DNA of 64,000 nt, taken from NCBI RefSeq assembly GCF_030503875.2, contig NZ_CP129968.2:1824001-1888000 (forward strand), given 5' to 3'. Under the pieces are notes generated by a model. It saw nothing but the letters and a program-made list of their open reading frames with translations. It was not told the DNA's origin and ran no database searches. Position 1 is the stretch's first letter. Every line of letters starts with the position of its first letter. Positions 26,174 to 35,479 of this stretch are shown in pieces. The translations under genes and the position numbers were made by a program. This DNA is from Marivirga arenosa (GTDB lineage Bacteria; Bacteroidota; Bacteroidia; Cytophagales; Cyclobacteriaceae).

Positions 26174-26532
26174 TATTTTTGTTCTTTGATATGTTGAAGT
26201 ACTTCATCTAATTCCTCCTTGCTTAAATTTTCTTCTTTAGCAAAAAATGATGCCATATTCGCAAATGATCCTTCGAAATATCCAGATATTAATTTTTTTA
26301 AGCTTTGTTTTTTATATTCATCTTTCTTTAAGATAGGATAATATAAATAACTTTTACCAGTCTTTTCGTGCCCAACTACTCCTTTTTTCTCTAATATTCT
26401 AATGATAGTACTTACGGTATTGTAGGCTGGTTTTGGAGAAGGTAAAGTTTCTAAAACTTCTTTTACATAAGCTTTTTTAAGCTCCCAAAGCTTATGCATG
26501 ATTTCTTCTTCGGCTCTTGTTAATGTTTGCAT
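26173..26532 (-). CDS. BlaI/MecI/CopY-family transcriptional repressor
   Basis: A 119-residue winged-helix repressor. LTRAEEEIMHKLWELKKAYVKE at the N-terminus and PAYNTVSTIIRILEKKGVVGHEK in the recognition region are classical for the BlaI/MecI family, and the C-terminus is the helical dimerisation part. The ATG at 26532 is the likely start: a TTG at 26553 is in frame but lies right beside the -7 promoter box, upstream of any plausible transcript start. First gene of the operon with M56-TonB and a small exported protein. A perfect palindrome inside the promoter suggests that it represses its own operon until the M56 partner relieves it. Confidence 0.92.
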   Translation of the reverse strand: MQTLTRAEEEIMHKLWELKKAYVKEVLETLPSPKPAYNTVSTIIRILEKKGVVGHEKTGKSYLYYPILKKDEYKKQSLKKLISGYFEGSFANMASFFAKEENLSKEELDEVLQHIKEQK

Positions 26533-26553
26533 TTGTTCCCTATTTGATTTCAA

Positions 26554-26584
26554 TAAATATAGAACTAATTAATTAGTTTCCAAA
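26554..26584 (-). promoter_or_regulatory. blaI promoter with built-in palindromic operator
   Basis: On the minus strand TTTG (26584-26581), a 19-base spacer and TATATTTA (26561-26554) form a Bacteroidota promoter with one mismatch. The spacer contains a perfect 16-base palindrome AACTAATTAATTAGTT (26563-26578), exactly between the two elements. A repressor bound there would block RNA polymerase, so it is the likely BlaI operator. Confidence 0.75.
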
Positions 26585-26635
26585 GCCTTAAAAGCTATTT
26601 ATATGTGTGTTATTGGCCTATTAATCGAAAAACTA

Positions 26636-28471
26636 TTAATCGTTTTTATTACTAGTCATATTGTAATTCTTATTTTTTAAGAATATAAGTCGATCATCTT
26701 TCCCTACTTCTTCAGGGTAACCAGAAATTATATGTAGTTTCTTTTCTGAGGTAATAATGAATAGTGGAATTATGGTTTTTCCCTTTTCTTCTAAGAATTC
26801 TTCATATTCTGCCTCACCATAAAATTTCACTTCTGAAATTTCACTATTTTGTCTAAGTAAATGATTTAAGCTTAGGTAATCTAATCGAGATTTGAATAAC
26901 ACATTTTTAGGTAACGGTAGATTTTCATTTTCAGCTTCTTCTTTACTCACAATTCTATAGGTATTTTCTAGTCCTAATTCATTATCGAACCAGTTTAAAG
27001 CCAAAGAATTAATGCCTGAATTACTGGTTACAGCCATCATTTTACCTATTTGGGATAAATCAATTTCTTCAAAGATCTCTTCTGATAAAATATTCCCTTC
27101 ATATACTGGTAAATTTAATTTTCTAGCTTCATTAACATTGTGTTTGGCAGTATCTGCTAACAAAACATAGAAGCCTTCTTTTTTAAGGAACAAGGCTAAC
27201 TTTTTAGCAATTTCATTTGCCCCAACAAATAAAACTCCTTGAGGTTCTTTTCTTAATACGCCTAACCACTTTCCAACGTATTTTGCACTTGTACCTTGAA
27301 TAATTACAGTTCCAACGATCACCAAAAATACCAATGGAAGTAACAGTTCTGCTTCAGTTTTAATAGTGGAGCTTGTGGCGGAAGTACTAATTAAGTCTAG
27401 AGAAAATAGTGAAGCAACGGCTGCAGCTACTATTCCCCTGGGGCCTATCCATGATACAAATAGTTTTTCCTGCCAGCGAAGAGTAGAACCTATTGAACTG
27501 AGCCATACGCCTAATGGACGCAAGACAAATATCACAACTGCAAATAATACCAAACTTCTGGTTCCCAGTTGCTCTATTTGATCAATATTTATTCTACTAG
27601 AGAGTAAAATAAAAAGAACAGTTACAAGTATTAAACTTATATCTTCTTTAAATGAAAGTATTTTTTTAAAATCATCAAGTTTTAGGTTTGCCAATACTAT
27701 TCCCATTATGGTAGTTGCTAATAAACCCGCTTCTTTTTGTAACATATCTGAAAGGGAGAATACTAGAATAACAGTACCTAGTGTAATAACATTTCTTAAA
27801 TAATCTGGGATTTTATTTTTACTAATTATGTACCAGATAAGAACTGCACCAAACCCACCAATAAAGAAGCCGACTGAAATAGTGATAAAGAAATCCTTAA
27901 GTGCTTCAACAGTATAATACTCTCCATTTGAAGAGCTTTTTATGAATTCATATACCAAAACGGCTATTAATGCGCCTAATGGATCAATTAAAATCCCTTC
28001 CCATTTTAAAATGGTATTTATTTTTGCATTTGGCCTTACGTTCCTCAAAATTGGCAAAACTACGGTTGGCCCTGATACAATGATTAGCCCTCCAAAAAGT
28101 AAGGCCATTGAAAGACTTAAGTCTAAAATTGCCACAGCAGCTATTGTTCCCCCTACAAAAGTCACTAATACCCCAACAATCAACAAGTTTCTTACAGTAC
28201 TAGCGACCGTTCTTACTTCCTTTAAATTTAAGGTTAAGCCACCTTCAAATAGAATAACACCTACTGATAAGGATACAAAAGAGAATAAAAGATCTCCAGA
28301 GAAAATATTATCTCCATCGATTAATTTAACACCATCTGGCGTAAAGAAAGTAGATACCGGCCCCACCAAAAGACCGATAATAATTAGTGGGAGAATTGCT
28401 GGCTGTTTTATTTTCCAAGCTAGCCATTGAGCAAAAACTCCTAACACTAAAATACTTGCTAATTCAATCAT
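26636..28471 (-). CDS. Cation:proton antiporter (CPA family) with C-terminal nucleotide-binding-like domain
   Basis: A 611-residue protein. Residues 1-395 are a Na+/H+ exchanger domain with about 12 transmembrane helices; GGLIIVSGPTVVLPILRNVRP and WEGILIDPLGA carry the conserved exchange-site aspartate. Residues 400-530 resemble a TrkA-N/RCK domain (GVLFVGANEIAKKLALFLKKEGFYVLLAD), which in related proteins binds nucleotides and gates transport; a short TrkA-C-like end follows. It would exchange Na+ or K+ for protons across the inner membrane, useful in a marine habitat. It is a single gene, with its promoter in the 161-base gap after the histidine kinase. Confidence 0.88.
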   Translation of the reverse strand: MIELASILVLGVFAQWLAWKIKQPAILPLIIIGLLVGPVSTFFTPDGVKLIDGDNIFSGDLLFSFVSLSVGVILFEGGLTLNLKEVRTVASTVRNLLIVGVLVTFVGGTIAAVAILDLSLSMALLFGGLIIVSGPTVVLPILRNVRPNAKINTILKWEGILIDPLGALIAVLVYEFIKSSSNGEYYTVEALKDFFITISVGFFIGGFGAVLIWYIISKNKIPDYLRNVITLGTVILVFSLSDMLQKEAGLLATTIMGIVLANLKLDDFKKILSFKEDISLILVTVLFILLSSRINIDQIEQLGTRSLVLFAVVIFVLRPLGVWLSSIGSTLRWQEKLFVSWIGPRGIVAAAVASLFSLDLISTSATSSTIKTEAELLLPLVFLVIVGTVIIQGTSAKYVGKWLGVLRKEPQGVLFVGANEIAKKLALFLKKEGFYVLLADTAKHNVNEARKLNLPVYEGNILSEEIFEEIDLSQIGKMMAVTSNSGINSLALNWFDNELGLENTYRIVSKEEAENENLPLPKNVLFKSRLDYLSLNHLLRQNSEISEVKFYGEAEYEEFLEEKGKTIIPLFIITSEKKLHIISGYPEEVGKDDRLIFLKNKNYNMTSNKND

Positions 28472-28632
28472 GCTGTAAGAATTTTGATTAAGTCAATTCT
28501 AAAAATAAAGATTAATTACCGCATTCATAAGTTTAAAGTGGAATTATTTATTTTAAACAAGAATAAATGGTGCACTAATTAAGAAGTTATTAGTTACGGT
28601 GATTAAGTTATGAAGTTGTAAGGGAATTGATT

Positions 28633-31254
28633 TTAACTAGATGAATATACTTTATCCTGATATTTTTTTGCTATTTCAGTAATACCTGATAAAGGGAATG
28701 TAATAGTGAAAGTACTACCTTCTTTTTGTTTACTTTTTAATTTGATATCTCCATTTAGTATTTCCGTTGCTTTTTTTACTATGTAAAGCCCCAGGCCATT
28801 ACCAGAAGAGATTTGTGATGTTCTTTTGAACATATTGAAAATTTCATGCTTCATGTCCTCTGAAATCCCAATTCCATTATCTGCAACACTAAGAATTAGC
28901 TCTTCATTTTTTACTTCCGCACTAATTCGTATTTTAATACTTTTTGTGTAATTAAAAATCAAGCTGTTTTCAACCAGATTACTCAAACATATTTCTAATA
29001 AAACTGGATAGAAAATGACTTTATCATCTGTAGCGTAAACTTTTACATCATATTGATAATCAGTACGATCAAATGACTTTCTTTTTACGACTTCATCCGT
29101 TATTTTATGAATTTGGTCTTTCAGATTTATTGAAGTAGGAGCTTTTAAATTTTCAAAGTCTCCTAAAAAACTCACAGCTTGGAGTTTTTTAACCAGACCA
29201 TCTAGTTTTTGAACAGTAATGTTAACCTGATTAAATAAGGTTCTTCCTTCTTCTGGTAAATCATAACCTTTTGAGATACCCACCAATCCCATTAAGGTAG
29301 TAAGTGGACCTCTAAAATCATGGGAAGCTCTGTAGAAGAAATGATCTAATTCAGAAAGGGCGTTTTCAAGTGCCAGGGTTCTATCCTTTACTCGGTTTTC
29401 AAGTTTCTCATTTAGCTCGGTAACATACTGATTAGCTTCCTGCAACTCTTCAGATTGCGCCATGATTTCTTCCTGCTTTTCTTGAATTTCATTATTCAGC
29501 TCACGCAGTTTATGGTTAGTTTTCGTTCTGATTTTTAGGTAACGGAAAATGATATAACTAATCACTAATAGAAGTATAAATCCAACTGCTAAAACAATCA
29601 AAGTATTTCTTTGAGAAGCAATAGTTCTATTTTTTAATGCAATAGTTTTTTCATTATTCTCTTTTTGTAGATTTAATAGTGTTAGCTCTTTTTCTTTATT
29701 TTTTAAGTCGTATGAGGTTTCTAAAGTAGCTAATTCTAATGTTTTGGTTTCTTCTGAAAGTTCTTTCTGTGTTTTTAATGCCTTTTGAAAATAGTCTGTA
29801 GATAATTTAAAATTATTTGTTTTAGAATATAAGTTAGCCTTTGCTTCATAAATTTTTAACAAAAAGTATTTCTCTCCCAGATTAATAGCATGTTTCTCAC
29901 CCAAATTAAAATAGTATAAAGCAGAATCATTTTGATCTTTTTTCATAAAATATTCACCTAACACCCATTCCCCTTCAATTAGCCCCGCATAATTTCTTAG
30001 TGTAGAATCTACTTTATAGCTTTCTCTGTATAGCTTAATTGCCTTATAATCTTGCCCAATTTTTTCAAGTACTACAGCTTTATTAAACTTAGCAGCTGAA
30101 ATTTGCTTAATATTTTTCGTTAGTTCTTCATAATAAATAGCAGAATCAAAATGAAAGATAGCAGAGTCAAAAATTTCTAAATCAGTATATAATGATCCGT
30201 AGGCGTTATGCTGACTCCCTAGAAAACGATAATTTTGAATCTCACGAGCAATTTCTAGGGCTTGATCTAAATACTTTTTCGCTCTTTTTTCTAATTCAAG
30301 GGAATAGAAAATCCATCCTAATTCATAATAGGCTATTTGAAGTTCATTAAGATTCTGATTATTGTCAAATACTTTTAAAGCTTTAAAGATATAATCACTT
30401 GCCTCATTATATCTTTGCATCCATGAAAGTAGCGTTCCAGTTTCAAGATTTATTAGTGCAATACCATACTCATAATTTAATTCTTCATAAATAGATTGTG
30501 CTTTAATTAAGAATTTTGAGCTCTCTTTATAATTACTAACTTCCATGGCATTCTTAGCTAGAAAAAGATAGGTTTCAGCTAAATCCATTTTGTTATCGGT
30601 ACTTTTATAGTAAAAAGCTAGCTTATTGAATATTGAGTCTGATTTTTTGTATGACGCAATTAACTGATAATATTGTCCTTGAAGACTTTTAAACCTGTTT
30701 AATAATTTTTCGGTTGCTATATTTCCATTTTGCTGTAATTGGTTTATAAGTTTTAAGGCGTGGTCAGTATAGCCAATTTTTATTGCTGCACTAAGTTTAA
30801 TTAATAGAAATTCATAAAAAGCTGTTTCATTTTCATTTAATGAATATTGCTCCTTTTCGATTAAATCAAATACATCTTTGAAATGTCCTTTTTTAGCTAA
30901 TACCGCAGCTAAATAAGGTACATATTGAGAATAATCATATTTATTAGCTTTTAATAAATTAACTGCTTTTTGGTAGTAAGAAAGGGCACTATCATATTCT
31001 AATTTGGTATAGAAAGATATTCCATATTGCACGTAAGCATCAGCTTTAATTTTAATGTCTTCAATTCTAGGAATTAATTCAAATGCTTGTTGAGCGGCAT
31101 TATGTGAGAGGGCTAAATCATTATGCCAATTTTCATTTGCTATATTTATAAAATAGCTAGCAGAGTCATCCATGTTTTTTTGAGCATAGATATCTTCAAG
31201 AGCAAAAAATGCTAAGCTTATTATCAGAAGTAATATGGTTCTTTTAGTGCTCAA
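28633..31254 (-). CDS. TPR-containing membrane sensor histidine kinase
   Basis: An 873-residue sensor. A signal peptide (ending IYAQ) leads into an extracytoplasmic TPR array of about residues 30-520, one transmembrane helix near 555 (TLIVLAVGFILLLVISYIIF), a coiled coil, then HisKA and HATPase domains. The phospho-acceptor is His645 in RASHDFRGPL. The ATP-binding boxes are LSNLVENSLIFN, VADNGIGIS and GNGLGLYIVKKA. No receiver domain or adjacent response regulator is visible. The start must be TTG at 31254: a stop lies two codons upstream and the first ATG is beyond the signal peptide. Confidence 0.9.
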   Translation of the reverse strand: MSTKRTILLLIISLAFFALEDIYAQKNMDDSASYFINIANENWHNDLALSHNAAQQAFELIPRIEDIKIKADAYVQYGISFYTKLEYDSALSYYQKAVNLLKANKYDYSQYVPYLAAVLAKKGHFKDVFDLIEKEQYSLNENETAFYEFLLIKLSAAIKIGYTDHALKLINQLQQNGNIATEKLLNRFKSLQGQYYQLIASYKKSDSIFNKLAFYYKSTDNKMDLAETYLFLAKNAMEVSNYKESSKFLIKAQSIYEELNYEYGIALINLETGTLLSWMQRYNEASDYIFKALKVFDNNQNLNELQIAYYELGWIFYSLELEKRAKKYLDQALEIAREIQNYRFLGSQHNAYGSLYTDLEIFDSAIFHFDSAIYYEELTKNIKQISAAKFNKAVVLEKIGQDYKAIKLYRESYKVDSTLRNYAGLIEGEWVLGEYFMKKDQNDSALYYFNLGEKHAINLGEKYFLLKIYEAKANLYSKTNNFKLSTDYFQKALKTQKELSEETKTLELATLETSYDLKNKEKELTLLNLQKENNEKTIALKNRTIASQRNTLIVLAVGFILLLVISYIIFRYLKIRTKTNHKLRELNNEIQEKQEEIMAQSEELQEANQYVTELNEKLENRVKDRTLALENALSELDHFFYRASHDFRGPLTTLMGLVGISKGYDLPEEGRTLFNQVNITVQKLDGLVKKLQAVSFLGDFENLKAPTSINLKDQIHKITDEVVKRKSFDRTDYQYDVKVYATDDKVIFYPVLLEICLSNLVENSLIFNYTKSIKIRISAEVKNEELILSVADNGIGISEDMKHEIFNMFKRTSQISSGNGLGLYIVKKATEILNGDIKLKSKQKEGSTFTITFPLSGITEIAKKYQDKVYSSS

Positions 31255-31431
31255 ATCTTACAAGCTAAATATCTGACTTACAAATTGTTTAAATAATCTT
31301 TAAAAGCTAAAGATTATTTAATAATACTTAAAATGATTTCGATAATTAATATGTTTTAAAGGATAATCTTATTTGATTTGACTTTAATAAGATAAATCAA
31401 AACAAAAATTAAACTTCAAAATTAAAAATTA

Positions 31432-31983
31432 ATGGGGTTAAATCCATGGAAACTAGTTAAATCCACACTAAAATATGACAATCCTTGGATAAAAGTTGAG
31501 GAACATGACGTGATTAATCCAAGCGGCAAGGAAGGCATTTACGGTAAAGTTCATTTTAAGAATATTGCAGTGGGTGTGATTCCAATTGATGAAAACGATA
31601 ATACTTATTTAGTTGGCCAATATAGATATCCTTTAGATCAATATAGTTGGGAAATTCCAGAAGGAGGTTGTCCTGAAAATGAGGACGTTTTAGAGGCTGC
31701 AAAAAGAGAATTGAAGGAGGAGACGGGTCTTTCAGCTAAAGATTGGAATGAATTTATGAAAATTCACACTTCTAATTCAGTCTCAGATGAGAGAGGGGTA
31801 GTGTATTTGGCAAAGGGTTTAACTCAAGGTGAGGTTCAATTTGAAGAAACTGAGGACATAAAAGTAAAAAAGCTTCCCTTATCAGAAGCTTTTGAAATGG
31901 TATTAGATGGTGAAATCACAGACAGTATTAGTATGGCTTCACTTTTGAAGTTGAAATGTTTAATCGATCAAAAGGAGCTGTAA
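31432..31983 (+). CDS. NUDIX hydrolase (ADP-ribose pyrophosphatase-like)
   Basis: A 183-residue cytoplasmic NUDIX enzyme. The Nudix box occupies residues 78-100 and fits the GX5EX7REUXEEXGU pattern (ending AAKRELKEETGL). An upstream PIDENDNTYLVGQYRYPLD segment resembles ADP-ribose pyrophosphatases, so it probably cleaves ADP-ribose or a similar nucleoside diphosphate derivative; the exact substrate is not certain. Its 3' end overlaps the convergent hisC gene by 24 bases. Confidence 0.9.
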   Translation: MGLNPWKLVKSTLKYDNPWIKVEEHDVINPSGKEGIYGKVHFKNIAVGVIPIDENDNTYLVGQYRYPLDQYSWEIPEGGCPENEDVLEAAKRELKEETGLSAKDWNEFMKIHTSNSVSDERGVVYLAKGLTQGEVQFEETEDIKVKKLPLSEAFEMVLDGEITDSISMASLLKLKCLIDQKEL

Positions 31984-33006
31984 ATTTCTGATGAGAAGGT
32001 TGTTTTCTTCCTCTGTACCTACTGTTATCCTTAAACAATCATCACATAATTGAACGTTAGAACGATCCCGAACTACAATTTCTTTTTCTATCAATTTTTG
32101 GTAAAGATCTTTTGCCTGATTTATTTTTACTAAGAGGAAATTAGCATCACTTTCATATACTTTTTTAACTGAAGGTAAATCCTGTAAAGCCACTTGCAAT
32201 CTGTCTCTTTCACTTAATATGATCTTAAGCTGTTTCTTAAATATTTCCGGATTTTGTAAAGCTTCCAATACAACTTTTTGACTTGGTCCACTAATATTGT
32301 ATGGAGCTTTCACCTTGTTTAGCAACTTTATTAATTCTGTATTAGCATAAGCAATTCCTAAGCGGGCAGAAGCTAATCCCCAAGCTTTACTTAAAGTTTG
32401 TAGGATTACTAAATTAGGATATTGATCTAATTCTTTAATCCAAGATTCTTCTTTCGAGAAATCAATATATGCCTCATCTATAATTACAATACCTGGATAC
32501 GTTTCAAGTATTTCTAAAATACTATCTTTTCTTAAACTATTTCCCGTAGGGTTATTCGGTGTGCAAATGAATAATAATTTGGTACTTTCGTTTACAGCAT
32601 CCAAAATGTTTTTAACATCCAATTGAAATTCAGGTGTCAGAGGCACTTCGACATTCTCAACATTATGTATCGCAGAGGATACCTTATACATTCCATATGT
32701 TGGAGGGCATGTAATAACATTAGATTCACCTGCTTTACAAAAGATTCTAAAAAGTAAGTCAATAGCTTCATCACTACCATTGCCCAAAAACATATTTTCA
32801 GCTGCTATACCTTTTATTTTTTCAAGCTCAGCTTTTAAATTTTTCTGTAAAGGATCAGGATATCGATTCCAATTGTTTTGTTCCTCATCAAACGGATTTT
32901 CATTTGCATCCAAAAATACTTTCGCATCACCTGAAAACTCATCTCTGGCAGAAGAGTAAGCTTGTAATTTTAAAATATGGGGTAAAACAAGTTTTTTCCA
33001 ATTCAT
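31960..33006 (-). CDS. hisC: Histidinol-phosphate aminotransferase
   Basis: A 348-residue class I/II PLP aminotransferase that makes histidinol phosphate from imidazole acetol phosphate. The typical features are FLGNGSDEAIDLLFRIF, FICTPNNPTGN, VIIDEAYIDF and the PLP lysine in QTLSKAWGLASARLG. It lies 22 bases after hisD in the hisG-hisD-hisC operon. The other his genes (hisB, H, A, F, I/E) do not follow here; the operon stops at hisC, whose end overlaps the NUDIX gene. The assignment is firm because of the context. Confidence 0.95.
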   Translation of the reverse strand: MNWKKLVLPHILKLQAYSSARDEFSGDAKVFLDANENPFDEEQNNWNRYPDPLQKNLKAELEKIKGIAAENMFLGNGSDEAIDLLFRIFCKAGESNVITCPPTYGMYKVSSAIHNVENVEVPLTPEFQLDVKNILDAVNESTKLLFICTPNNPTGNSLRKDSILEILETYPGIVIIDEAYIDFSKEESWIKELDQYPNLVILQTLSKAWGLASARLGIAYANTELIKLLNKVKAPYNISGPSQKVVLEALQNPEIFKKQLKIILSERDRLQVALQDLPSVKKVYESDANFLLVKINQAKDLYQKLIEKEIVVRDRSNVQLCDDCLRITVGTEEENNLLIRNLQLLLID

Positions 33007-33028
33007 AATTTTAATCTATAGATTATGA

Positions 33029-34315
33029 TTAGTTTTTAATACTATTAAGACGCACAGTTACTGCATTTTTATGCGCTCTTAGAGATTCAGCTTCCGCCAT
33101 TTCTTCCACATAGGGGCCAAGTTTTTGTAATCCTTCAGCTGTAATTTCTTGATAGGTTATATTCTTGATAAAACTGTCTAAAGAAACTCCACTGTAGGCT
33201 CTTGCAGCACCGTTTGTTGGTAAAGTATGGTTTGTACCAGAAGCATAATCACCTGCTGATTCTGGTGTATAGTAACCAATAAAGATAGAGCCCGCATTTT
33301 CAATTTTATCAGCTATCTCTCTTGCGTTTTTAGTTAATAAAATTAAATGTTCAGGAGCATAAATATTTATCAAGTCAATGCATTCTTTTTCTTCTTTTAA
33401 AATAAAAACGGCACTATTTTGTAGACATCTATCAGCTATTTCCCAGCGTGGTAACTCACTTAACTGATGATAAATCTCCTTTTGTAAAGTTGGGATAATG
33501 TCTTGATCTGTAGTAACAAAAATCACCTGACTATCCACTCCATGTTCCGCTTGAGATAATAAGTCAGCCGCAATAAATGCTGGATTAGCATCTTCATCCG
33601 CATAAACTAAAACTTCTGAAGGCCCAGCAGGCATATCAATAGCAGCGCCATCTAAGCTGGCCAATTGTTTTGCTGCAGTTACATATTGATTTCCAGGGCC
33701 AAAAATCTTATCCACTTTAGGAATACTTTCTGTACCATAGGTCATGGCTGCTATGGCTTGAGCACCGCCTACTTTATAAATTTTGGTGATACCTGCTAAT
33801 TCCGCTGTAAATAGAATTGCCGGATGAATGTTTCCTTCTTTATCTGGAGGACTACAAAGAACAATTTCCTTGCAGCCCGCAATTTTTGCAGGAACCGCTA
33901 ACATCAATACTGTGCTAAACAAAGGAGCCGTTCCGCCAGGTATGTATAAACCTACTTTTGGTATAGCCACTGATTTTCTCTCACAAAGAACGCCAGGCAT
34001 GGTTTCTATCCTTAAATCAGTTATTTTCTGTGCCTTATGAAATCTAGTGATATTCTCGTGTGCTACTTTAATCGCATCTTTAAGCTTCTGATCTACTTTT
34101 TTGCTTGCAGCTTCTATTTCTTCTTTTGTTACTAAAAGATCATTTATCGATATACCATCAAATTTTTCCGTATAGTTTTTTACGCTACTGTCACCGTTTT
34201 TCTTTACCTCATCCATTATCGGCTGCACTATTTTCCTTATATCATGCAGCGATTCAGTTGGTCTTTTTAATAGTTCTTCCCAATTCTCCTTTTTGGGATT
34301 AATATATTCTTTCAT
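33029..34315 (-). CDS. hisD: Histidinol dehydrogenase
   Basis: A 428-residue enzyme, full length. It oxidises histidinol to histidine in two NAD-dependent steps using zinc. Family motifs: VGLYIPGGTAPLFSTVLM, GPGNQYVTAAKQLA, IDMPAGPSEVLVYAD, LLSQAEHGVDSQ and YAPEHL. It lies between hisG (87 bases upstream) and hisC (22 bases downstream). Confidence 0.97.
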   Translation of the reverse strand: MKEYINPKKENWEELLKRPTESLHDIRKIVQPIMDEVKKNGDSSVKNYTEKFDGISINDLLVTKEEIEAASKKVDQKLKDAIKVAHENITRFHKAQKITDLRIETMPGVLCERKSVAIPKVGLYIPGGTAPLFSTVLMLAVPAKIAGCKEIVLCSPPDKEGNIHPAILFTAELAGITKIYKVGGAQAIAAMTYGTESIPKVDKIFGPGNQYVTAAKQLASLDGAAIDMPAGPSEVLVYADEDANPAFIAADLLSQAEHGVDSQVIFVTTDQDIIPTLQKEIYHQLSELPRWEIADRCLQNSAVFILKEEKECIDLINIYAPEHLILLTKNAREIADKIENAGSIFIGYYTPESAGDYASGTNHTLPTNGAARAYSGVSLDSFIKNITYQEITAEGLQKLGPYVEEMAEAESLRAHKNAVTVRLNSIKN

Positions 34316-34402
34316 ATCCTTTTGCTAATTCTTTCTGAAATACTGATTACTTTCAGTTGTACAACTGTTCAGTGTAATTAAATATTTAGGTTCAATTATA
34401 TA

Positions 34403-35260
34403 TTATAGAATCATTTTTTCTATTGGGGCAACTAATATTCCTTGCGCACCAGCAGCTTTTAATTTTTCTATAACATCCCAAAATTCATCTTCTTTCACTA
34501 CTGAGTGTAATGAACTCCAGCCTTCCATTGCTAATGGCAACACGGTAGGGCTTTTCATACCTGGCAGTAGGCTTATGATTTCATCAATAGAATCATTAGG
34601 AGCGTTTAATAAAATATATTTATTGTTTTTACCTGCTTGAACTGCTTCGATTCTAAATATTAACTGATTTAAAATTTCTTTCTGTTCAGAAGATAACTTT
34701 TTTCCAGAGATTAAAACAGCTTCAGATCGCATAATTACATCCGCTTCTTTTAGGCCATTGCTAAGTAAAGTACTTCCTGAACTTACAATATCACATACCG
34801 CATCCGCCAATCCTATGCTAGGAGCAATTTCAACAGAACCACTGATTTCATGAATTTCTGCCTTGATATTTTTTCCTTTAAGGAAATTTTCAAGGATTTT
34901 AGGGTAGGAGGTTGCGATACTTTTACCATCTAATTCAGAAATGTCTTTATAATCCCAATTTCTGTCTACTCCAATTGATAATCTACATTTTGAGAAGCCT
35001 AATTTTTTTACAAGCTCAACATCTTTTTCATATTCCACTAATACATTTTCACCAACAATACCTAAGTCAGCTACTCCATCTTCCACATAGCCAGGGATAT
35101 CATCATCTCTGAGAAATAGAAATTCTAACGGAAAGTTATCTGCAACTGCTTTTAATTTACCTTTTCCATTACTGAATTTGATACCACATTCTTTGATTAG
35201 TTTTAGTGAATCTTCACTTAATCTACCTGATTTTTGTATAGCTATTTTTAAAGTATTCAT
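34403..35260 (-). CDS. hisG: ATP phosphoribosyltransferase, long form
   Basis: A 285-residue HisG of the long, hexameric type. It condenses ATP and PRPP in the first step of histidine synthesis. Seen: IAIQKSGRLSEDSLKLIKECG at the N-terminus, the PRPP-binding region GLADAVCDIVSSGSTL and a C-terminal ACT-like domain (from about 210) ending in GAQGILVAPIEKMIL, which carries histidine feedback inhibition in known members. First structural gene of the his operon. It is preceded by a histidine-rich leader peptide and hairpins that suggest control by histidine-tRNA supply. Confidence 0.96.
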   Translation of the reverse strand: MNTLKIAIQKSGRLSEDSLKLIKECGIKFSNGKGKLKAVADNFPLEFLFLRDDDIPGYVEDGVADLGIVGENVLVEYEKDVELVKKLGFSKCRLSIGVDRNWDYKDISELDGKSIATSYPKILENFLKGKNIKAEIHEISGSVEIAPSIGLADAVCDIVSSGSTLLSNGLKEADVIMRSEAVLISGKKLSSEQKEILNQLIFRIEAVQAGKNNKYILLNAPNDSIDEIISLLPGMKSPTVLPLAMEGWSSLHSVVKEDEFWDVIEKLKAAGAQGILVAPIEKMIL

Positions 35261-35343
35261 TTTTAATTTCTGATTTCGATAATTTAATAAAAAGAGAATT
35301 TGATTAGAATTGTTTATTTAATTTCTATTAAATAAAATGATGC

Positions 35344-35438
35344 GCAGAATCCTGCTTATGGCAATATAGTGTGAATATTCCTCTTACAAAGAGGAATGAT
35401 GGAATACGTGAACAGCATGAAATGCATGAGTTGCATTT
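35344..35438 (-). promoter_or_regulatory. Attenuator-like hairpins of the his leader
   Basis: On the RNA sense strand three hairpins follow each other. Hairpin A is AAATGCA/TGCATTT (35438-35420), covering the first His codons. Hairpin B is ATTCCTC/GAGGAAT (35397-35377), covering the last His codons with the leader stop in its loop. Hairpin C is GCAG/CTGC (35355-35344), with a broken T-run downstream. GGAATA of hairpin B can pair instead with TATTCC at 35406-35401, giving mutually exclusive folds. The terminator part is weak, so the mechanism is inferred. Confidence 0.5.
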
Positions 35439-35473
35439 TTTGAGATGTAGATATTTGTGCTGTTTGTATTCAT
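35384..35473 (-). CDS. Histidine-rich his operon leader peptide
   Basis: A 29-codon open frame, ATG at 35473-35471 and TAA at 35386-35384, 123 bases upstream of hisG on the same strand. Residues 14-26 read ATHAFHAVHVFHH, so five of eleven residues between 16 and 26 are histidine (16, 19, 22, 25, 26). Such a run next to a his operon is the hallmark of a leader peptide whose translation slows when charged tRNA-His is scarce. The stop lies in the loop of a hairpin. The -7 promoter box ends only six bases before the ATG, so the message is nearly leaderless. Confidence 0.8.
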   Translation of the reverse strand: MNTNSTNIYISKNATHAFHAVHVFHHSSL

Positions 35474-35479
35474 TCACTG

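Noticed and set aside
26533..26553. TTG start for blaI
   Set aside because: It sits immediately beside the -7 promoter box, upstream of any likely transcript start; the ATG at 26532 fits the family N-terminus.
27942..28430. 162-codon plus-strand frame inside the antiporter gene
   Set aside because: Antisense shadow; low-complexity translation rich in Pro, Thr and Lys with no domain.
31984..35260. Plus-strand frames within hisC-hisD-hisG
   Set aside because: Shadows of strongly supported his genes.
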